From Clostridia bacterium (GTDB lineage Bacteria; Bacillota; Clostridia; TANB77; CAG-508), in the NCBI GenBank assembly GCA_022796855.1, contig JAAWJM010000016.1:1-45693 (forward strand): DNA of 45,693 bases, written 5' to 3'. This document shows positions 27,200 to 36,732 of the stretch, piece after piece. Position numbers and translations under genes: made by a program. Numbering within the stretch: the stretch's first letter is position 1; every line of letters starts with the position of its first letter. Under the pieces are notes generated by a model, which made no database searches, was not told the DNA's origin, and was given only the letters and a program-made list of their open reading frames with translations.

Positions 27200-28383
27200 A
27201 AGAAATAATAATCAATGTAGATGCCAATCAGAATAAAAGAATACTATTGGTAGAAAATGGAAAACTATTGGAGCAGTATGAAGAAAATAGCAATATGAAG
27301 CGATTAGAAGGAAACATTTATCTTGGTAAAATTCAAAATGTATTACAGGGAATGCAAGCTGCTTTTGTGGATATTGGTGAAAAAAAGAATACATTTATTC
27401 ATATTAAAGATATTTTACCAAAAGTAGATACCAAAGTAAAAGATCCAGAAGAGGCCGTGAAAAACAATAATATTAAAGATATTGTGAAAGTAGGAATGCC
27501 AATTTTGGTACAGGTAAAACGAGATAGTACGAATAAAAAAGGTGCAAGAGTGTCTACCCATATTAATTTAGCAGGAAGATTTTGTGTAATTATGCCGGGA
27601 GTAAAGTTTATTACGATTTCCCAAAAAATCGAAAAGGAAAAAGAGAGAACTCGTTTAATTGAAATGATTGAGCAACATCTTCCAGAAGGAGTTGGTATCA
27701 TTGTTCGAACTTCTGCAGAGGGAAAAAAGGAAGAAGATATTATACGAGATATGAAACAAACTCTTGAAAAGTGGAAAAACATTCAAAAAGAAGCAAAACA
27801 AGAAACACAACTACCAAAATTGGTATGTGAAAATTCGGATATGGTAAAAAGAATTTTAGTGGATTTAATTGACCAAGATATTACAAGAATTATCGTAAAT
27901 ACTCAAAAAGAAAAACAAGAAATTGAACAAATGTTAAAAGAAAATGGACAACAAATTGAAATTGTACTACAAAAACAAGAGAGCATTTTGGATAGGTATG
28001 ATTTACAAACACAATTAGAAAAAATAGAAAACCGAAAAATATGGCTAAAATGTGGTGGTTTTATTACCATCGATAAAACCGAAGCTTTAACAGCAATTGA
28101 TGTGAATTCTGGAAAATACATCGGAACCAAGAGCCTAGAACAAACCGTATATACCGTAAATAAAGAAGCGAGTATTGAAATTGCCAAACAATTACGACTT
28201 CGTGATATTGGCGGAATTATTATTATCGATTATATCGATATGAAAGAAAAAGAGCATAAGGAAAAAATTATACAAGTATTACAAGAAAATTTAAAACAAG
28301 ACCGTTCCAAAACACAAATTGTTGGATTTACCGAATTAAACTTACTAGAAATGACAAGAAAACATATGTGTAGTAACGATTAA
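27196..28383 (+). CDS. rng: Ribonuclease E/G family protein, short C-terminus
   Basis: ATGA overlap with pth. The S1 domain (NIYLGKIQNVLQGMQAAFVD, IGEKKNTFIH) is followed by the catalytic domain: GVGIIVRTSAEGK, GGFITIDKTEALTAIDVNSG with the metal-binding Asp residues, and GGIIIIDYIDM. It ends at TELNLLEMTRKHMCSND, 395 residues, directly after the MTRK block. The zinc-link cysteine motif and small domain that many RNase G/E proteins carry after this point are missing, either a short lineage form or a C-terminal truncation. Role: 5'-monophosphate-dependent endoribonuclease in RNA processing. Confidence 0.9.
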   Translation: MKEIIINVDANQNKRILLVENGKLLEQYEENSNMKRLEGNIYLGKIQNVLQGMQAAFVDIGEKKNTFIHIKDILPKVDTKVKDPEEAVKNNNIKDIVKVGMPILVQVKRDSTNKKGARVSTHINLAGRFCVIMPGVKFITISQKIEKEKERTRLIEMIEQHLPEGVGIIVRTSAEGKKEEDIIRDMKQTLEKWKNIQKEAKQETQLPKLVCENSDMVKRILVDLIDQDITRIIVNTQKEKQEIEQMLKENGQQIEIVLQKQESILDRYDLQTQLEKIENRKIWLKCGGFITIDKTEALTAIDVNSGKYIGTKSLEQTVYTVNKEASIEIAKQLRLRDIGGIIIIDYIDMKEKEHKEKIIQVLQENLKQDRSKTQIVGFTELNLLEMTRKHMCSND

Positions 28384-28406
28384 CAAAGGAAAAAGGAGGG
28401 AAAAAC

Positions 28407-28667
28407 ATGGATTTTACAATGATATTACCAATTCTAATTGGTGTAGGGATTTTATTTGTCGTACTAAAACTATTAGCATTACCAATGAAATTAATCATCA
28501 AATTGGTCATTAACGGAATTGTAGGTGGTGTACTTATTTTTATCATCAATCTAATTGGTGCCAACTTCGCATTTGCCATTCACCTAAATTGGATTACAGC
28601 ACTAATTGTAGGAATACTAGGTGTTCCAGGTGTCGTAATCGTAGCGATTATGCAGTTTGTGATGTAG
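28407..28667 (+). CDS. bofA: BofA-family pro-sigma-K processing inhibitor
   Basis: The 86-residue protein has three hydrophobic stretches. ALPMKLIIKLVINGIVGGVL, then IFIINLIG, and the ending ITALIVGILGVPGVVIVAIM, with the conserved GVPG, are the BofA signature. In sporulating species BofA holds SpoIVFB inactive in the forespore outer membrane. ATG 28407 follows AAAGGAGGG. It supports a spore-forming ancestry together with spo0A. Its stop codon abuts a repeat A element. Confidence 0.9.
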   Translation: MDFTMILPILIGVGILFVVLKLLALPMKLIIKLVINGIVGGVLIFIINLIGANFAFAIHLNWITALIVGILGVPGVVIVAIMQFVM

Positions 28668-28812
28668 AACCCCCAGTCGACTACGTCGACAGCCCCCTTA
28701 GGTAAAGGGGCCTTTACTCTACTGTTTTAGATTGGCATTGTGATTTTGAAAGGTAGAGAAAAGCCTCCCTTATTTAAGGGAGGTGGCAGGGCGTAGCCCT
28801 GACGGAGGGTTC
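28667..28812. repeat. Palindromic repeat family A, copies 3 and 4 as an inverted pair
   Basis: The first copy runs from GAACCCCCAGTCGACTACGT to TAAAGGGGCC (28669-28711). The second is reversed, from AGCCTCCCTTATTTAAGGGA to GACGGAGGGTTCTT (28760-28814). They lie between converging bofA and ligase genes, and the ligase stop codon sits at the edge of the second copy. In each the inner stem (CCCCTT/AAGGGG or CCCTTA/TAAGGG) could terminate transcription. Confidence 0.8.
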
Positions 28813-30548
28813 TTATTCTCCTAATATTTTCTTTATTTCCTCATTTCGTTTAATTTTCTGGGTTGTGGTTTTAATCATTGGTTCGTCGGTTACGATGATA
28901 TCTCGAATATGCTTATAAGCAGGCATTGTTTTATTGATGTTTTTCATATCTTCCCAAATCATGTTTTTGTAATCTGTTTTGCTTTTATCTGGATAAGTTT
29001 GTTTTAAGTATTCTAAGTTATATACAATTTTAGCATTAATTTCTAAATCTCCACTGGCAGTTGGTCTACCAAATACCATATTTTCAGCTACATAGGGAAG
29101 ACGAGCAATTAAAATTTCTAGTTCTTCTGGGTAAATATTTTTTCCATTTTTTAAAACAATCACATTCTTCTTTCTTCCCGTAATAAATAAATAGCCATCT
29201 TTATCATAATACCCTAAATCACCAGTATGGAACCAACCATCAATTAACACTTCATCGGTTGCTTCTTGATTATCATAATAACCCAACATGATATTAGGAC
29301 CTTTTACTACAATTTCACCAATTCCTTGCTCATTTGGATTTTCAATCTTAATTTCTACATTTGGAAGAGCAAAGGCAACAGAGCCCGGTTTTTGGTACTT
29401 ATCATTTTCCGCAGAGACAATCGGAGAAGCTTCGGTTAGCCCATATCCATTTAATAATTCAATACCAATACTTTTAAGACCTTTTATAGTAGAGGTGTCC
29501 ATTGGGGCAGCTCCATATATGACAAGACGTAGATAACCACCGAGTTCATTAAGAATGGATTTAAACCATTTCCTTCGGACATCAATCCCACATTTTAGTA
29601 AGACATTTGAAATAGTGGTTAAAATAGCAAATGGAATTTGCAAATGTTTTTCTTTTACGCCTTTTTGTATCTTTTTATACATAGCCTCTAAAATAAGAGG
29701 AACACAAACAAAACCAGTAATTTGATATTCTTTTAAATTTGTCTGTACATAACGAAGACCATCACAAAAGGCAATGGTAATACCACAGTAAAGACCATAT
29801 AAAAAAGTGGTAGTGGATTCATAAGTATGGTGTAAAGGTAAAAATGATAAAAAAGTATCATTAGAAGTTACCTTTGCAATACAACCAGTGGAATAAATAT
29901 TGGCACAAATATTGGCTTGTGATAGCATAACAATCTTAGCAAGCGATGTTGTACCAGAGGTAAATAGCATAATGGTCATACCATTGTTATCAATGGTTAC
30001 TTCCTCATAGCGGTGGTCATCATTTGCTTGTAATTCTTTTCCTTTTTCTAATAAGCGGGAAAAAGAAAGAACATTTCCATCATCTTGTTCGATATCCATA
30101 CAAATATAATGTTTTAATAAGCAATTGGGCTGATTTTGCAATTTTTGAAATACATTCATATATTTTTTATCAAAAATAACGGCTTCCACTTCACTACGAA
30201 GAATGGAACTCTCAATTTCATTATCGGGAAGAGCTTTATCAAGAGGGACCACAATCATACCGAGAAGTAGTAACACCTAAATAACTAACACACCATTCAT
30301 AGCGGTTTGGAGCAATAATGGCAACACGTTTTCCGTGTTAGTCCTAAATCAATTAATCCTGTTCCAAGATGACTGATGTCCTCTTTTAAATTGGTATAGG
30401 TATGGCGAATATAAGTGGTATCTTTTGGATGTTTCTTATAAATAAAAGCTGTTTTATCTGGATAAAGTTTCCAAGAACGCTCAATCAGTTCCTTAAAATT
30501 AGAAACCGCTTCCACTTCATATAACTTACTTTTGGATAATTCTTCCAT
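28813..30548 (-). CDS. AMP-forming long-chain acyl-CoA synthetase-like protein, two +1 frameshifts at CGG
   Basis: ATG 30548 follows GGAGGTAG on the minus strand. The zero frame stops at 30297. Skipping the C of ACA-CGG (30335) gives LTGKRVAIIAPNRYEWCVSY, then LGVTTS. Skipping the C of TCT-CGG (30262) gives TSGMIVVPLDKALPDNEIES. From there a normal adenylating enzyme follows: MTIMLFTSGTTSLAKIVMLS (P-loop), YGAAPMD, LNGYGLTEASPIVS, GWFHTGDLGYYDKDGYLFIT and GRKKN. The catalytic Lys region is KTTTQKIKRNEEI. The total is 577 residues, usual for the family. It activates a carboxylic acid, probably fatty, with ATP and CoA. Confidence 0.88.
30260..30262 (-). other. CGG +1 frameshift site 2, acyl-CoA ligase
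   Basis: Minus strand TCT-CGG-TAT. Dropping the C gives TCT-GGT-ATG (Ser-Gly-Met), leading into the conserved IVVPLD. Confidence 0.85.
30333..30335 (-). other. CGG +1 frameshift site 1, acyl-CoA ligase
   Basis: Minus strand ACA-CGG-AAA. Dropping the C gives ACA-GGA-AAA (Thr-Gly-Lys), leading into RVAIIAPNRYEW. Confidence 0.85.
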
Positions 30549-30636
30549 ACGCTACCTCCATAAAATAAATTTATCTTTATTCTATACTTATTTTAAGAAA
30601 AAAACAAGGCTTAGAGAGATTTTTTAACAGAATTGT

Positions 30637-30924
30637 ATAAGAAGATAAAGCAGAAACAATAGCAGAAGGAATGTATCATAATAATGATGTAGTAATAAGT
30701 CAATTATGTAGTAGTTATGCTTGGGATACAGTACTAAAATTTATAGAGACAAACAAATAGGATATGCAACAAATAGTGAAGGAGATAACCATTCAGGAGT
30801 TTTAAACTATACAGGAATAGGGAGTACGAAAAGAAATAATATCTATGATATAGGAGAAAATGTGATGGAATGGACGACGTATGGTTATGTCGGTTTTAGG
30901 TACACATTATTTGTAGGACTATAA
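30637..30924 (+). pseudogene. Remnant of a surface protein with a formylglycine-enzyme-like C-terminal domain
   Basis: One frame gives EDKAETIAEGMYHNNDVVIS, then QLCSSYAWDTVLKFIETNK, and stops at TAG. A second frame continues GYATNSEGDNHSGVLNYTGI and NNIYDIGENVMEWTTYGYVG, ending FRYTLFVGL. N-I-Y-D-x-G-x-N-V-x-E-W-T is the core of FGE-sulfatase/C-type-lectin-like domains of clostridial surface proteins. The start, the bridging residues and the usual GG ending are missing, and this break is not at CGG. It is a decayed 3' fragment; the rest of 30549-31055 shows nothing else. Confidence 0.55.
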
Positions 30925-31055
30925 GCCAAAGAAGTTTTAAAGATACTTAAAGAAGTAGTATAAAAAGATGATATAGAGTAGAATGAGGAAGAAGTCATTT
31001 TACTCATTTTTTATAGAATACTACATTCCTCCAAATAAGGAAAACACAAAATTCA

Positions 31056-31084
31056 TTGACATAGGAGCTAAAAAGTGGCATAAT
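31056..31084 (+). promoter_or_regulatory. SigA-type promoter of scpB
   Basis: TTGACA (31056-31061), 17 bases, CATAAT (31079-31084). Confidence 0.75.
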
Positions 31085-31115
31085 AGAAAAAGAATTTAAG
31101 TAAAGGAAATAGAAT

Positions 31116-31739
31116 ATGGAAATTGAACAAGTAAAAGCGATAATGGAGGCAATCTTGTTTGCAGCAGGAAGAGAAGTGAAGATAAAAGAATTTGTCACGA
31201 GTTTAGAGATAAATGAGGAAGATGTTACTACCATTATGGAGACATTAAAAGAAGAGTATGACCAAAAACGAAGAGGAATTCAAATTATTCGTGTTGGTGA
31301 TGCGTATCAAATGTGTACCAAAAAGGAATATTACGAATTTGTTTATCCCATTTTAGATAAAAGAAGTAAACCAAATTTATCGAATGCCGCTTTAGAGATT
31401 CTTGCCATTATTGCCTACAATACAGGAGTAACGAGAGCAGAAATTGAAGCGATTCGTGGTGTAAATTCGGATGCTACTATTTATAAGTTAATGGAATATA
31501 ATTTAGTTGAAGAGGCAGGAAAAACCGATGCACCGGGGAAACCAATGTCTTACCGTACAACAGTGAATTTCTTAAAAATGTTTGGTTATATGAATTTAGA
31601 AAGTTTGCCAAGTTTGCCAAAATATAAAATGGATGAAAACCAACAAATTGTGATTGATGATATTTTAGAGGAACAAAGAAAAGATAATGAAGAGGCTCCT
31701 AACCCCGAAAGGGAAGAAGAGATAGAGAATAAGGATTAA
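31116..31739 (+). CDS. scpB: Segregation and condensation protein B
   Basis: The 207-residue protein has the two winged-helix domains of ScpB: VKAIMEAILFAAGREVKIKE, GIQIIRVGDAYQMCTKKEYY, then LSNAALEILAIIAYNTGVTR, AEIEAIRGVNSD and GKPMSYRTTVNFLKMFGYMN, which is the usual ending. A charged 45-residue tail follows. It works with ScpA and SMC in chromosome condensation; scpA is not in the window. It has its own promoter and is followed 47 bases later by proS. Confidence 0.95.
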   Translation: MEIEQVKAIMEAILFAAGREVKIKEFVTSLEINEEDVTTIMETLKEEYDQKRRGIQIIRVGDAYQMCTKKEYYEFVYPILDKRSKPNLSNAALEILAIIAYNTGVTRAEIEAIRGVNSDATIYKLMEYNLVEEAGKTDAPGKPMSYRTTVNFLKMFGYMNLESLPSLPKYKMDENQQIVIDDILEEQRKDNEEAPNPEREEEIENKD

Positions 31740-31786
31740 AACAATAGTTTAATCAAATTATAAGATAAAAGAAATGAGGGAAGAAC

Positions 31787-33067
31787 ATGAAATTGTCAAA
31801 TGCAGGAATAGGAACCATGAGAATAAACCAGTTAGATGAGATGTACCCAGTACAAGATATGTTAATGCAATCTGGGCAACTTGTACAATATGGAGCAGGA
31901 ATTATGGCGTATGGACATATTCCATTTTTAGTAAAAAGAAAAGTAGAAAGAGTGATAGAAGAAGTATTAAATGAATATGGATGTATTGAAGTATCTCTTC
32001 CAACTTTACAACCAGATAGTATTTGGAAGAATTCGGGAAGATGGGATCATTATGTAGAGGAAGGAACGATGTTAACCGTTGAATCCAATAAAGGGACTTT
32101 TTGTTTAGCACCAACAGGGGAAGAGGCAGTCGTTGAATTTGCAAAGGAAAAGTTAAAATCCTATAAACACTTACCAGCAACTTTTTACCAAATTGGAGAA
32201 AAATATCGAAATGAAATTCGAACTAGAGGTTATTTATTAAGAGGAAAATCGTTTACCATGATGGATGCTTATAGCTTTAATGAGGGGGAAGAAGACCTAA
32301 TAGAAAGTTATCAAAAAGTTCGAGATGCTTATTTAGAAATATTTAAAAGGTTAGGATTACCAGTTGTTCCAGTAGTAGCAGATAATGGGGCTATGGGAGG
32401 AAAGAAAAGCGAAGAATTTATGATGATTTCACCAATTGGAGAAGATACCATTTTATATGATGAGGAAACTGGAATTGGGCTAAATACTGAGATTTTGGAA
32501 AAAGAAGATTATAAGGAATACTTAAGAAAAGAATATGGTATTACCGATATTTCAAGATTACAAGAAAAAAGAACCATTGAACTTGGACATATTTTCCAAT
32601 TAGGAACGCGATATTCTGAAATGATGGGTGCGAATTATATTACCAAAGAAGGAAAAACACAAAATTATTATATGGGATGTTATGGAATTGGAGTAAGTAG
32701 AACGGTTGCTACTATTTATGAAAATTCTGCCATTCAAGACGAAAATGGAAAAGTAGTAGGAATTTCTTTACCAAAAGAAATTGCACCTTATCAAGTACAA
32801 ATCATTCCTAAGGTAGAAAACGAAGAAAAAGTAAAACAAGCCAATGCCCTATATGAGACCTTAACCAAACAAGGAATTGTAGCTATTTTAGATGATAGAA
32901 ACAATAGTAGTATGGGAGCAAAAATGAAAGACTGCAAAGTGCTAGGAACCCCATTTATGGTGGTACTAGGAGATAAGGTGGAAGAAGGATTTGTAGAATT
33001 TGAAAATACGAAGACAGGTGAGAAAGAAGTGATTTCGGAAGAAGAATTGATCGAGAGAATAAAATAA
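31787..33067 (+). CDS. proS: Proline--tRNA ligase, short form without editing insertion
   Basis: The 426-residue class II synthetase shows motif 2 YRNEIRTRGYLLRGKSFTMM, then DAYSFN, motif 3 GCYGIGVSRTVATIYEN, and the anticodon-binding domain (APYQVQIIPKV ... DDRNNSSMGAKMKD). GGKKSEEFMMISPIGEDTIL runs almost directly into RTIELGHIFQLGTRYSEMMG, so the ~180-residue YbaK-type editing domain of typical bacterial ProRS is absent. Editing of Ala-tRNAPro would need a free-standing enzyme. GAGGGAAG precedes ATG 31787. Confidence 0.95.
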   Translation: MKLSNAGIGTMRINQLDEMYPVQDMLMQSGQLVQYGAGIMAYGHIPFLVKRKVERVIEEVLNEYGCIEVSLPTLQPDSIWKNSGRWDHYVEEGTMLTVESNKGTFCLAPTGEEAVVEFAKEKLKSYKHLPATFYQIGEKYRNEIRTRGYLLRGKSFTMMDAYSFNEGEEDLIESYQKVRDAYLEIFKRLGLPVVPVVADNGAMGGKKSEEFMMISPIGEDTILYDEETGIGLNTEILEKEDYKEYLRKEYGITDISRLQEKRTIELGHIFQLGTRYSEMMGANYITKEGKTQNYYMGCYGIGVSRTVATIYENSAIQDENGKVVGISLPKEIAPYQVQIIPKVENEEKVKQANALYETLTKQGIVAILDDRNNSSMGAKMKDCKVLGTPFMVVLGDKVEEGFVEFENTKTGEKEVISEEELIERIK

Positions 33068-33072
33068 AATGT

Positions 33073-33262
33073 AAGAACCCCCAGTCACGCTTCCGCGTGC
33101 CAGCCCCCTTGTTAAAGGGGCTCTCTGGCACTGCTTCGTAAGAATATGCAAAGTATAATTTTAAATACTATTTTTTGCACTTACTCATTGCATACAAACT
33201 TCGAAGACATACAAAAAAGCCCCTTTAACAAGGGGGCTGTCGCGGAGCGACTGGGGGTTCTA
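33073..33262. repeat. Palindromic repeat family A, full-length element with two arms
   Basis: The left arm is AGAACCCCCAGTCACGCTTC to AAAGGGGCTC (33073-33122). The right arm is AGCCCCTTTAACAAGGGGGC to CGACTGGGGGTTCT (33220-33262). Next to them are CTTCGTAAGAATATGCAAAG and its near-complement TTGCATACAAACTTCGAAG. The element is thus an inverted repeat of about 190 bp with ends AGAACCCCCAGTC/GACTGGGGGTTCT, similar in form to a MITE. It separates converging proS and asnS and can terminate both. Confidence 0.85.
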
Positions 33263-33276
33263 TGGCTACAAATTCC

Positions 33277-34668
33277 CTAAAATTCACAATTCTTTGGAGT
33301 TCTGGCAAATGGAATAACATCACGAATATTTTGCATTCCAGTTAGGTACATGATGGCTCTTTCAAAACCTAACCCAAAGCCAGAGTGAACACAGCTTCCA
33401 TATTTTCTTAAATCTAAATACCATTCGTAATTTTCTAAAGGAAGGTCTAGTTCTTTCATACGAGAAAGTAGTTTCTCGTAATTTTCTTCTCTTTGGCTTC
33501 CACCAATAATTTCACCAATACCAGGAGCTAGTAAGTCAGCAGCAGCAACGGTTTTTCCATCTGGATTTTGTTTCATGTAAAAGGCTTTAATTTCTTTTGG
33601 ATAATCAGTAACAAAAACTGGTTTTTGGAAGATTTTTTCACATAAATAACGTTCATGTTCAGTTTGTAAATCGACTCCCCAAGAAACTTTATATTCAAAT
33701 TTGTCATTTACTTTTTCTAATTCTTTTACCGCATCGGTATAAGTAATTCTTGCAAAATCGGAATGAATTACATTATTAATTCGGTCTAATAAACCAGTAT
33801 CAATAAACTGATTGAAAAATTGCATTTCTTCTGGGCAATGGTCTAATACATATTGGAAAACATATTTAATCATGGCTTCTGCTAAATCCATATCATCCGT
33901 TAAATCCGCAAAACAAATTTCTGGTTCTACCATCCAAAACTCAGCAGCGTGTTTTACCGTGTTTGAATTTTCCGCACGAAACGTTGGTCCAAAAGTATAG
34001 ATATTGCGAAAAGCCTGTGCAAACGTTTCTCCATTTAATTGACCACTTACGGTTAAGTGAGCAGATTTTCCAAAAAAGTCCTTTGAAAAATCAATTTTGC
34101 CATCTTCTGTTTTTGGAATATTTCCCAAATCAAATGAATTGACATTGAACATTTCACCTGCCCCTTCGCAGTCACTTGCTGTAATTAGGGGAGTATTGAC
34201 ATACACAAAACCTTGGTTTTGAAAAAATTCATGAATGGCAAAAGCAAGGACGCTTCTTACACGAAATACTGCATTAAAGGTGTTGGTTCTTGGGCGAAGA
34301 TGAGAGATGGTTCGCAAATATTCAAAAGAGTGTTTTTTCTTTTGTAATGGATACGAAACATCCGACAAACTTAAAATTTCAATATTGCTTGCTTGAATTT
34401 CAAAGGGTTGTTTGGCATTTTTGGTTTCTACCAAAGTACCAGTTATTTTTACTGAAGAGCTAATGGTTAATTTACAAAGTTCTTCAAAATTTGGTAGGGC
34501 ATCGGTAAATACAATTTGTACATTTTTAAAAAAAGTACCATCATTTAATTCCAAAAAACCAAAAGTTTTGGAATCACGAACGGTTCTTACCCATCCTTCC
34601 AAAGTTACTTGTTTTTCCAAATAGCTTTTTGTATTTCTAAAAAGTTCTTTTATAACGAGTTTATTCAT
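33277..34668 (-). CDS. asnS: Asparagine--tRNA ligase
   Basis: The 463-residue class IIb synthetase has an OB-fold anticodon domain ([20 protein letters not shown]), then [52 protein letters not shown] (motif 2) and [20 protein letters not shown] with the motif 3 Arg. This order is typical of AsnRS. With aspS alongside, Asn-tRNA would be made directly. It is transcribed away from aspS across a 203-base gap that should hold both promoters. Confidence 0.96.
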   Translation of the reverse strand: MNKLVIKELFRNTKSYLEKQVTLEGWVRTVRDSKTFGFLELNDGTFFKNVQIVFTDALPNFEELCKLTISSSVKITGTLVETKNAKQPFEIQASNIEILSLSDVSYPLQKKKHSFEYLRTISHLRPRTNTFNAVFRVRSVLAFAIHEFFQNQGFVYVNTPLITASDCEGAGEMFNVNSFDLGNIPKTEDGKIDFSKDFFGKSAHLTVSGQLNGETFAQAFRNIYTFGPTFRAENSNTVKHAAEFWMVEPEICFADLTDDMDLAEAMIKYVFQYVLDHCPEEMQFFNQFIDTGLLDRINNVIHSDFARITYTDAVKELEKVNDKFEYKVSWGVDLQTEHERYLCEKIFQKPVFVTDYPKEIKAFYMKQNPDGKTVAAADLLAPGIGEIIGGSQREENYEKLLSRMKELDLPLENYEWYLDLRKYGSCVHSGFGLGFERAIMYLTGMQNIRDVIPFARTPKNCEF

Positions 34669-34871
34669 AAAATACAGTCCTTTCTTAATTAATATATTTT
34701 TAGTAATTATTCAGTGATAAATATTGCTAGGTTCTTATGATTTACCTTTGAATAGTTACCGTTTTATTATATAAGAATATTTACGTAAATTCAAGAATTT
34801 AATCGTACTTTATAGACTTTTTTTAAAAAAAGTTATAAAATAGATAACAAATGTGAAAAAAGGAGGCACGT

Positions 34872-36632
34872 ATGAACAAATATCGAACCAAAAATTGTGG
34901 AGAATTAAGAAAAGAAGATATTGGGAGTGAAGTAAAACTAGCAGGCTGGATTGGGAAAAATCGTAATCTAGGAGCAATGGCATTTATTGATTTAAGAGAT
35001 GAATTTGGGATAACACAAATTGTTATGGAGAACCGTCCAGAATTTGAAGCAATAAAACCAGACTTAAATACCGAAAGTTGTATCATGGTAGAGGGAACTG
35101 TAGTAGAAAGAGCAAACAAAAACCATAAAATGCCAACAGGGGATATTGAAGTATTAGCCAATAAAATTACCATATTAGGAAAATGTAAAAATGTATTACC
35201 ATTTGAAACCAATTCCGAAAATTTAGCCAATGTAAGAGAAGATTTACGTTTGGAATATCGTTTTTTAGAGCTTCGTAATGAACATATTCACAATAACATT
35301 TTACTTCGTTCAAACATAATAAAAACCTTACGAAATAAAATGGATGAGTTAGGGTTTTATGAAATACAAACTCCAATTTTAGCCAATTCTTCGCCAGAAG
35401 GAGCACGTGACTTTTTAGTACCAAGTAGAATTCATCCAGGAGAATTTTATGCGCTTCCTCAAGCGCCACAACAATTTAAGCAATTATTAATGGTAGGTGG
35501 GTTTAACAAATATTATCAAATTGCACCATGTTTTAGAGATGAAGACCCACGTGCAGACCGTGCACCAGGGGAATTTTATCAATTGGATTTTGAAATGAGT
35601 TTTGCTACCCAAGAGGATGTGTTTGAAGTAATTGAAACAGTAGTTCCAGAGGTGTTTGAGAAGTTTAGTTCTTGGAAAGTCGATAAAGGGCCATTTGTTC
35701 GAATTCCTTATAAAGAAGCTATGGAGAAATATGGAATTGATAAACCAGATTTAAGAAATCCACTTATCATTGAAGATGTAACAAGTGTATTTGAACAGAC
35801 TGAATTTAATGCCTTTAAAGATAAAACCATTAAAGTAATTGTCGTAAATAACCAACCAGAATTAGGAAGAAAATTTTTTGATCATATGAGTGAATTTGCT
35901 GTTAATGAATTAGGAGCAAAAGGACTTGCTTGGGTAAAATTAGATAAAGAAGGAAACCTAAATGGCGGTATTTCAAAGTTTATTAATGAAGAACAAAAAC
36001 AAAGTATTCTTGAAATTACAAAAGCTTTACCAGAAAGTGCCATGTTCTTTATTGCTGATGAATTTTCTACTGCACAAAAAATAGCGGGAGGAGTGCGAAT
36101 TGAACTAGGAAATCGATTGGATTTATTGCAAAAAGATTCATATCGTTTCTGTTTTATTGTAGATTTTCCAATGTATGAATTATCGGATGATGGAAAAATA
36201 GATTTTAACCATAACCCATTTTCTATGCCACAAGGTGGAATAAAGGCATTAGAAGAAAAAGACCCATTAGAGATTTTAGCATATCAATTTGATTTAGTTT
36301 GTAATGGGTATGAAATGGCATCAGGAGCAGTTCGTAACCACGATCCAGAACTAATGGTAAAAGCATTTGAAATAGCAGGATACAAAAGAAAGGATGTAGA
36401 AGAACGTTTTGGGGCATTGTTTAATGCCTTCCAATACGGAACACCACCACATGCGGGAGCAGCACCGGGATTAGACAGAATGGTTATGCTAATTGCAGGG
36501 GAAGATAACCTAAGAGGAGTTATCGCATTTCCAAAAAATAAAAAAGCAAGAGATTTATTAATGCGAGCACCAAGCAAGGTAGGAGAAGAACAATTAAAAG
36601 ATGTGCATATAAAATTAGATATAGAAGAATAA
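34872..36632 (+). CDS. aspS: Aspartate--tRNA ligase
   Basis: The 586-residue bacterial-type AspRS has OB fold (VKLAGWIGKNRNLGAMAFID), motif 2 (YYQIAPCFRDEDPRADRAPG, EFYQLDFEMSF), the GAD insertion domain (residues about 285-420) and motif 3 (GTPPHAGAAPGLDRMVMLIA). AAAAAGGAGG precedes the ATG. With a separate AsnRS present it is probably discriminating, which is inference. No T-box leader is visible in the 203 bases upstream. A strong terminator follows. Confidence 0.97.
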   Translation: MNKYRTKNCGELRKEDIGSEVKLAGWIGKNRNLGAMAFIDLRDEFGITQIVMENRPEFEAIKPDLNTESCIMVEGTVVERANKNHKMPTGDIEVLANKITILGKCKNVLPFETNSENLANVREDLRLEYRFLELRNEHIHNNILLRSNIIKTLRNKMDELGFYEIQTPILANSSPEGARDFLVPSRIHPGEFYALPQAPQQFKQLLMVGGFNKYYQIAPCFRDEDPRADRAPGEFYQLDFEMSFATQEDVFEVIETVVPEVFEKFSSWKVDKGPFVRIPYKEAMEKYGIDKPDLRNPLIIEDVTSVFEQTEFNAFKDKTIKVIVVNNQPELGRKFFDHMSEFAVNELGAKGLAWVKLDKEGNLNGGISKFINEEQKQSILEITKALPESAMFFIADEFSTAQKIAGGVRIELGNRLDLLQKDSYRFCFIVDFPMYELSDDGKIDFNHNPFSMPQGGIKALEEKDPLEILAYQFDLVCNGYEMASGAVRNHDPELMVKAFEIAGYKRKDVEERFGALFNAFQYGTPPHAGAAPGLDRMVMLIAGEDNLRGVIAFPKNKKARDLLMRAPSKVGEEQLKDVHIKLDIEE

Positions 36633-36634
36633 AA

Positions 36635-36682
36635 AAGAAAGGTCCAAATAAGGGAAAATCACTTATTTGGACCTTTCTTTTG
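36635..36682. terminator. Bidirectional terminator between aspS and cdd
   Basis: AAGAAAGGTCCAAATAAG pairs with CTTATTTGGACCTTTCTT, flanked by A-run and T-run. Confidence 0.85.
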
Positions 36683-36732
36683 AACAGCTACAATGATAAA
36701 ACATCATAAGGGGTGTATAGGAGACAATGTTT

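Noticed and set aside
3081..30262. Stop-codon readthrough or recoding (such as TGA as an amino acid) as the cause of the broken frames
   Set aside because: Downstream sequence continues in another frame, not in the frame of the stop, so readthrough would not restore the proteins. TGA is also used as a normal stop for XRE, DUF and glycosyltransferase-type genes or in zero-frame ends.
34669..34871. T-box riboswitch before aspS/asnS
   Set aside because: No T-box core sequence or antiterminator-terminator pair is present; only promoter-like AT-rich DNA.
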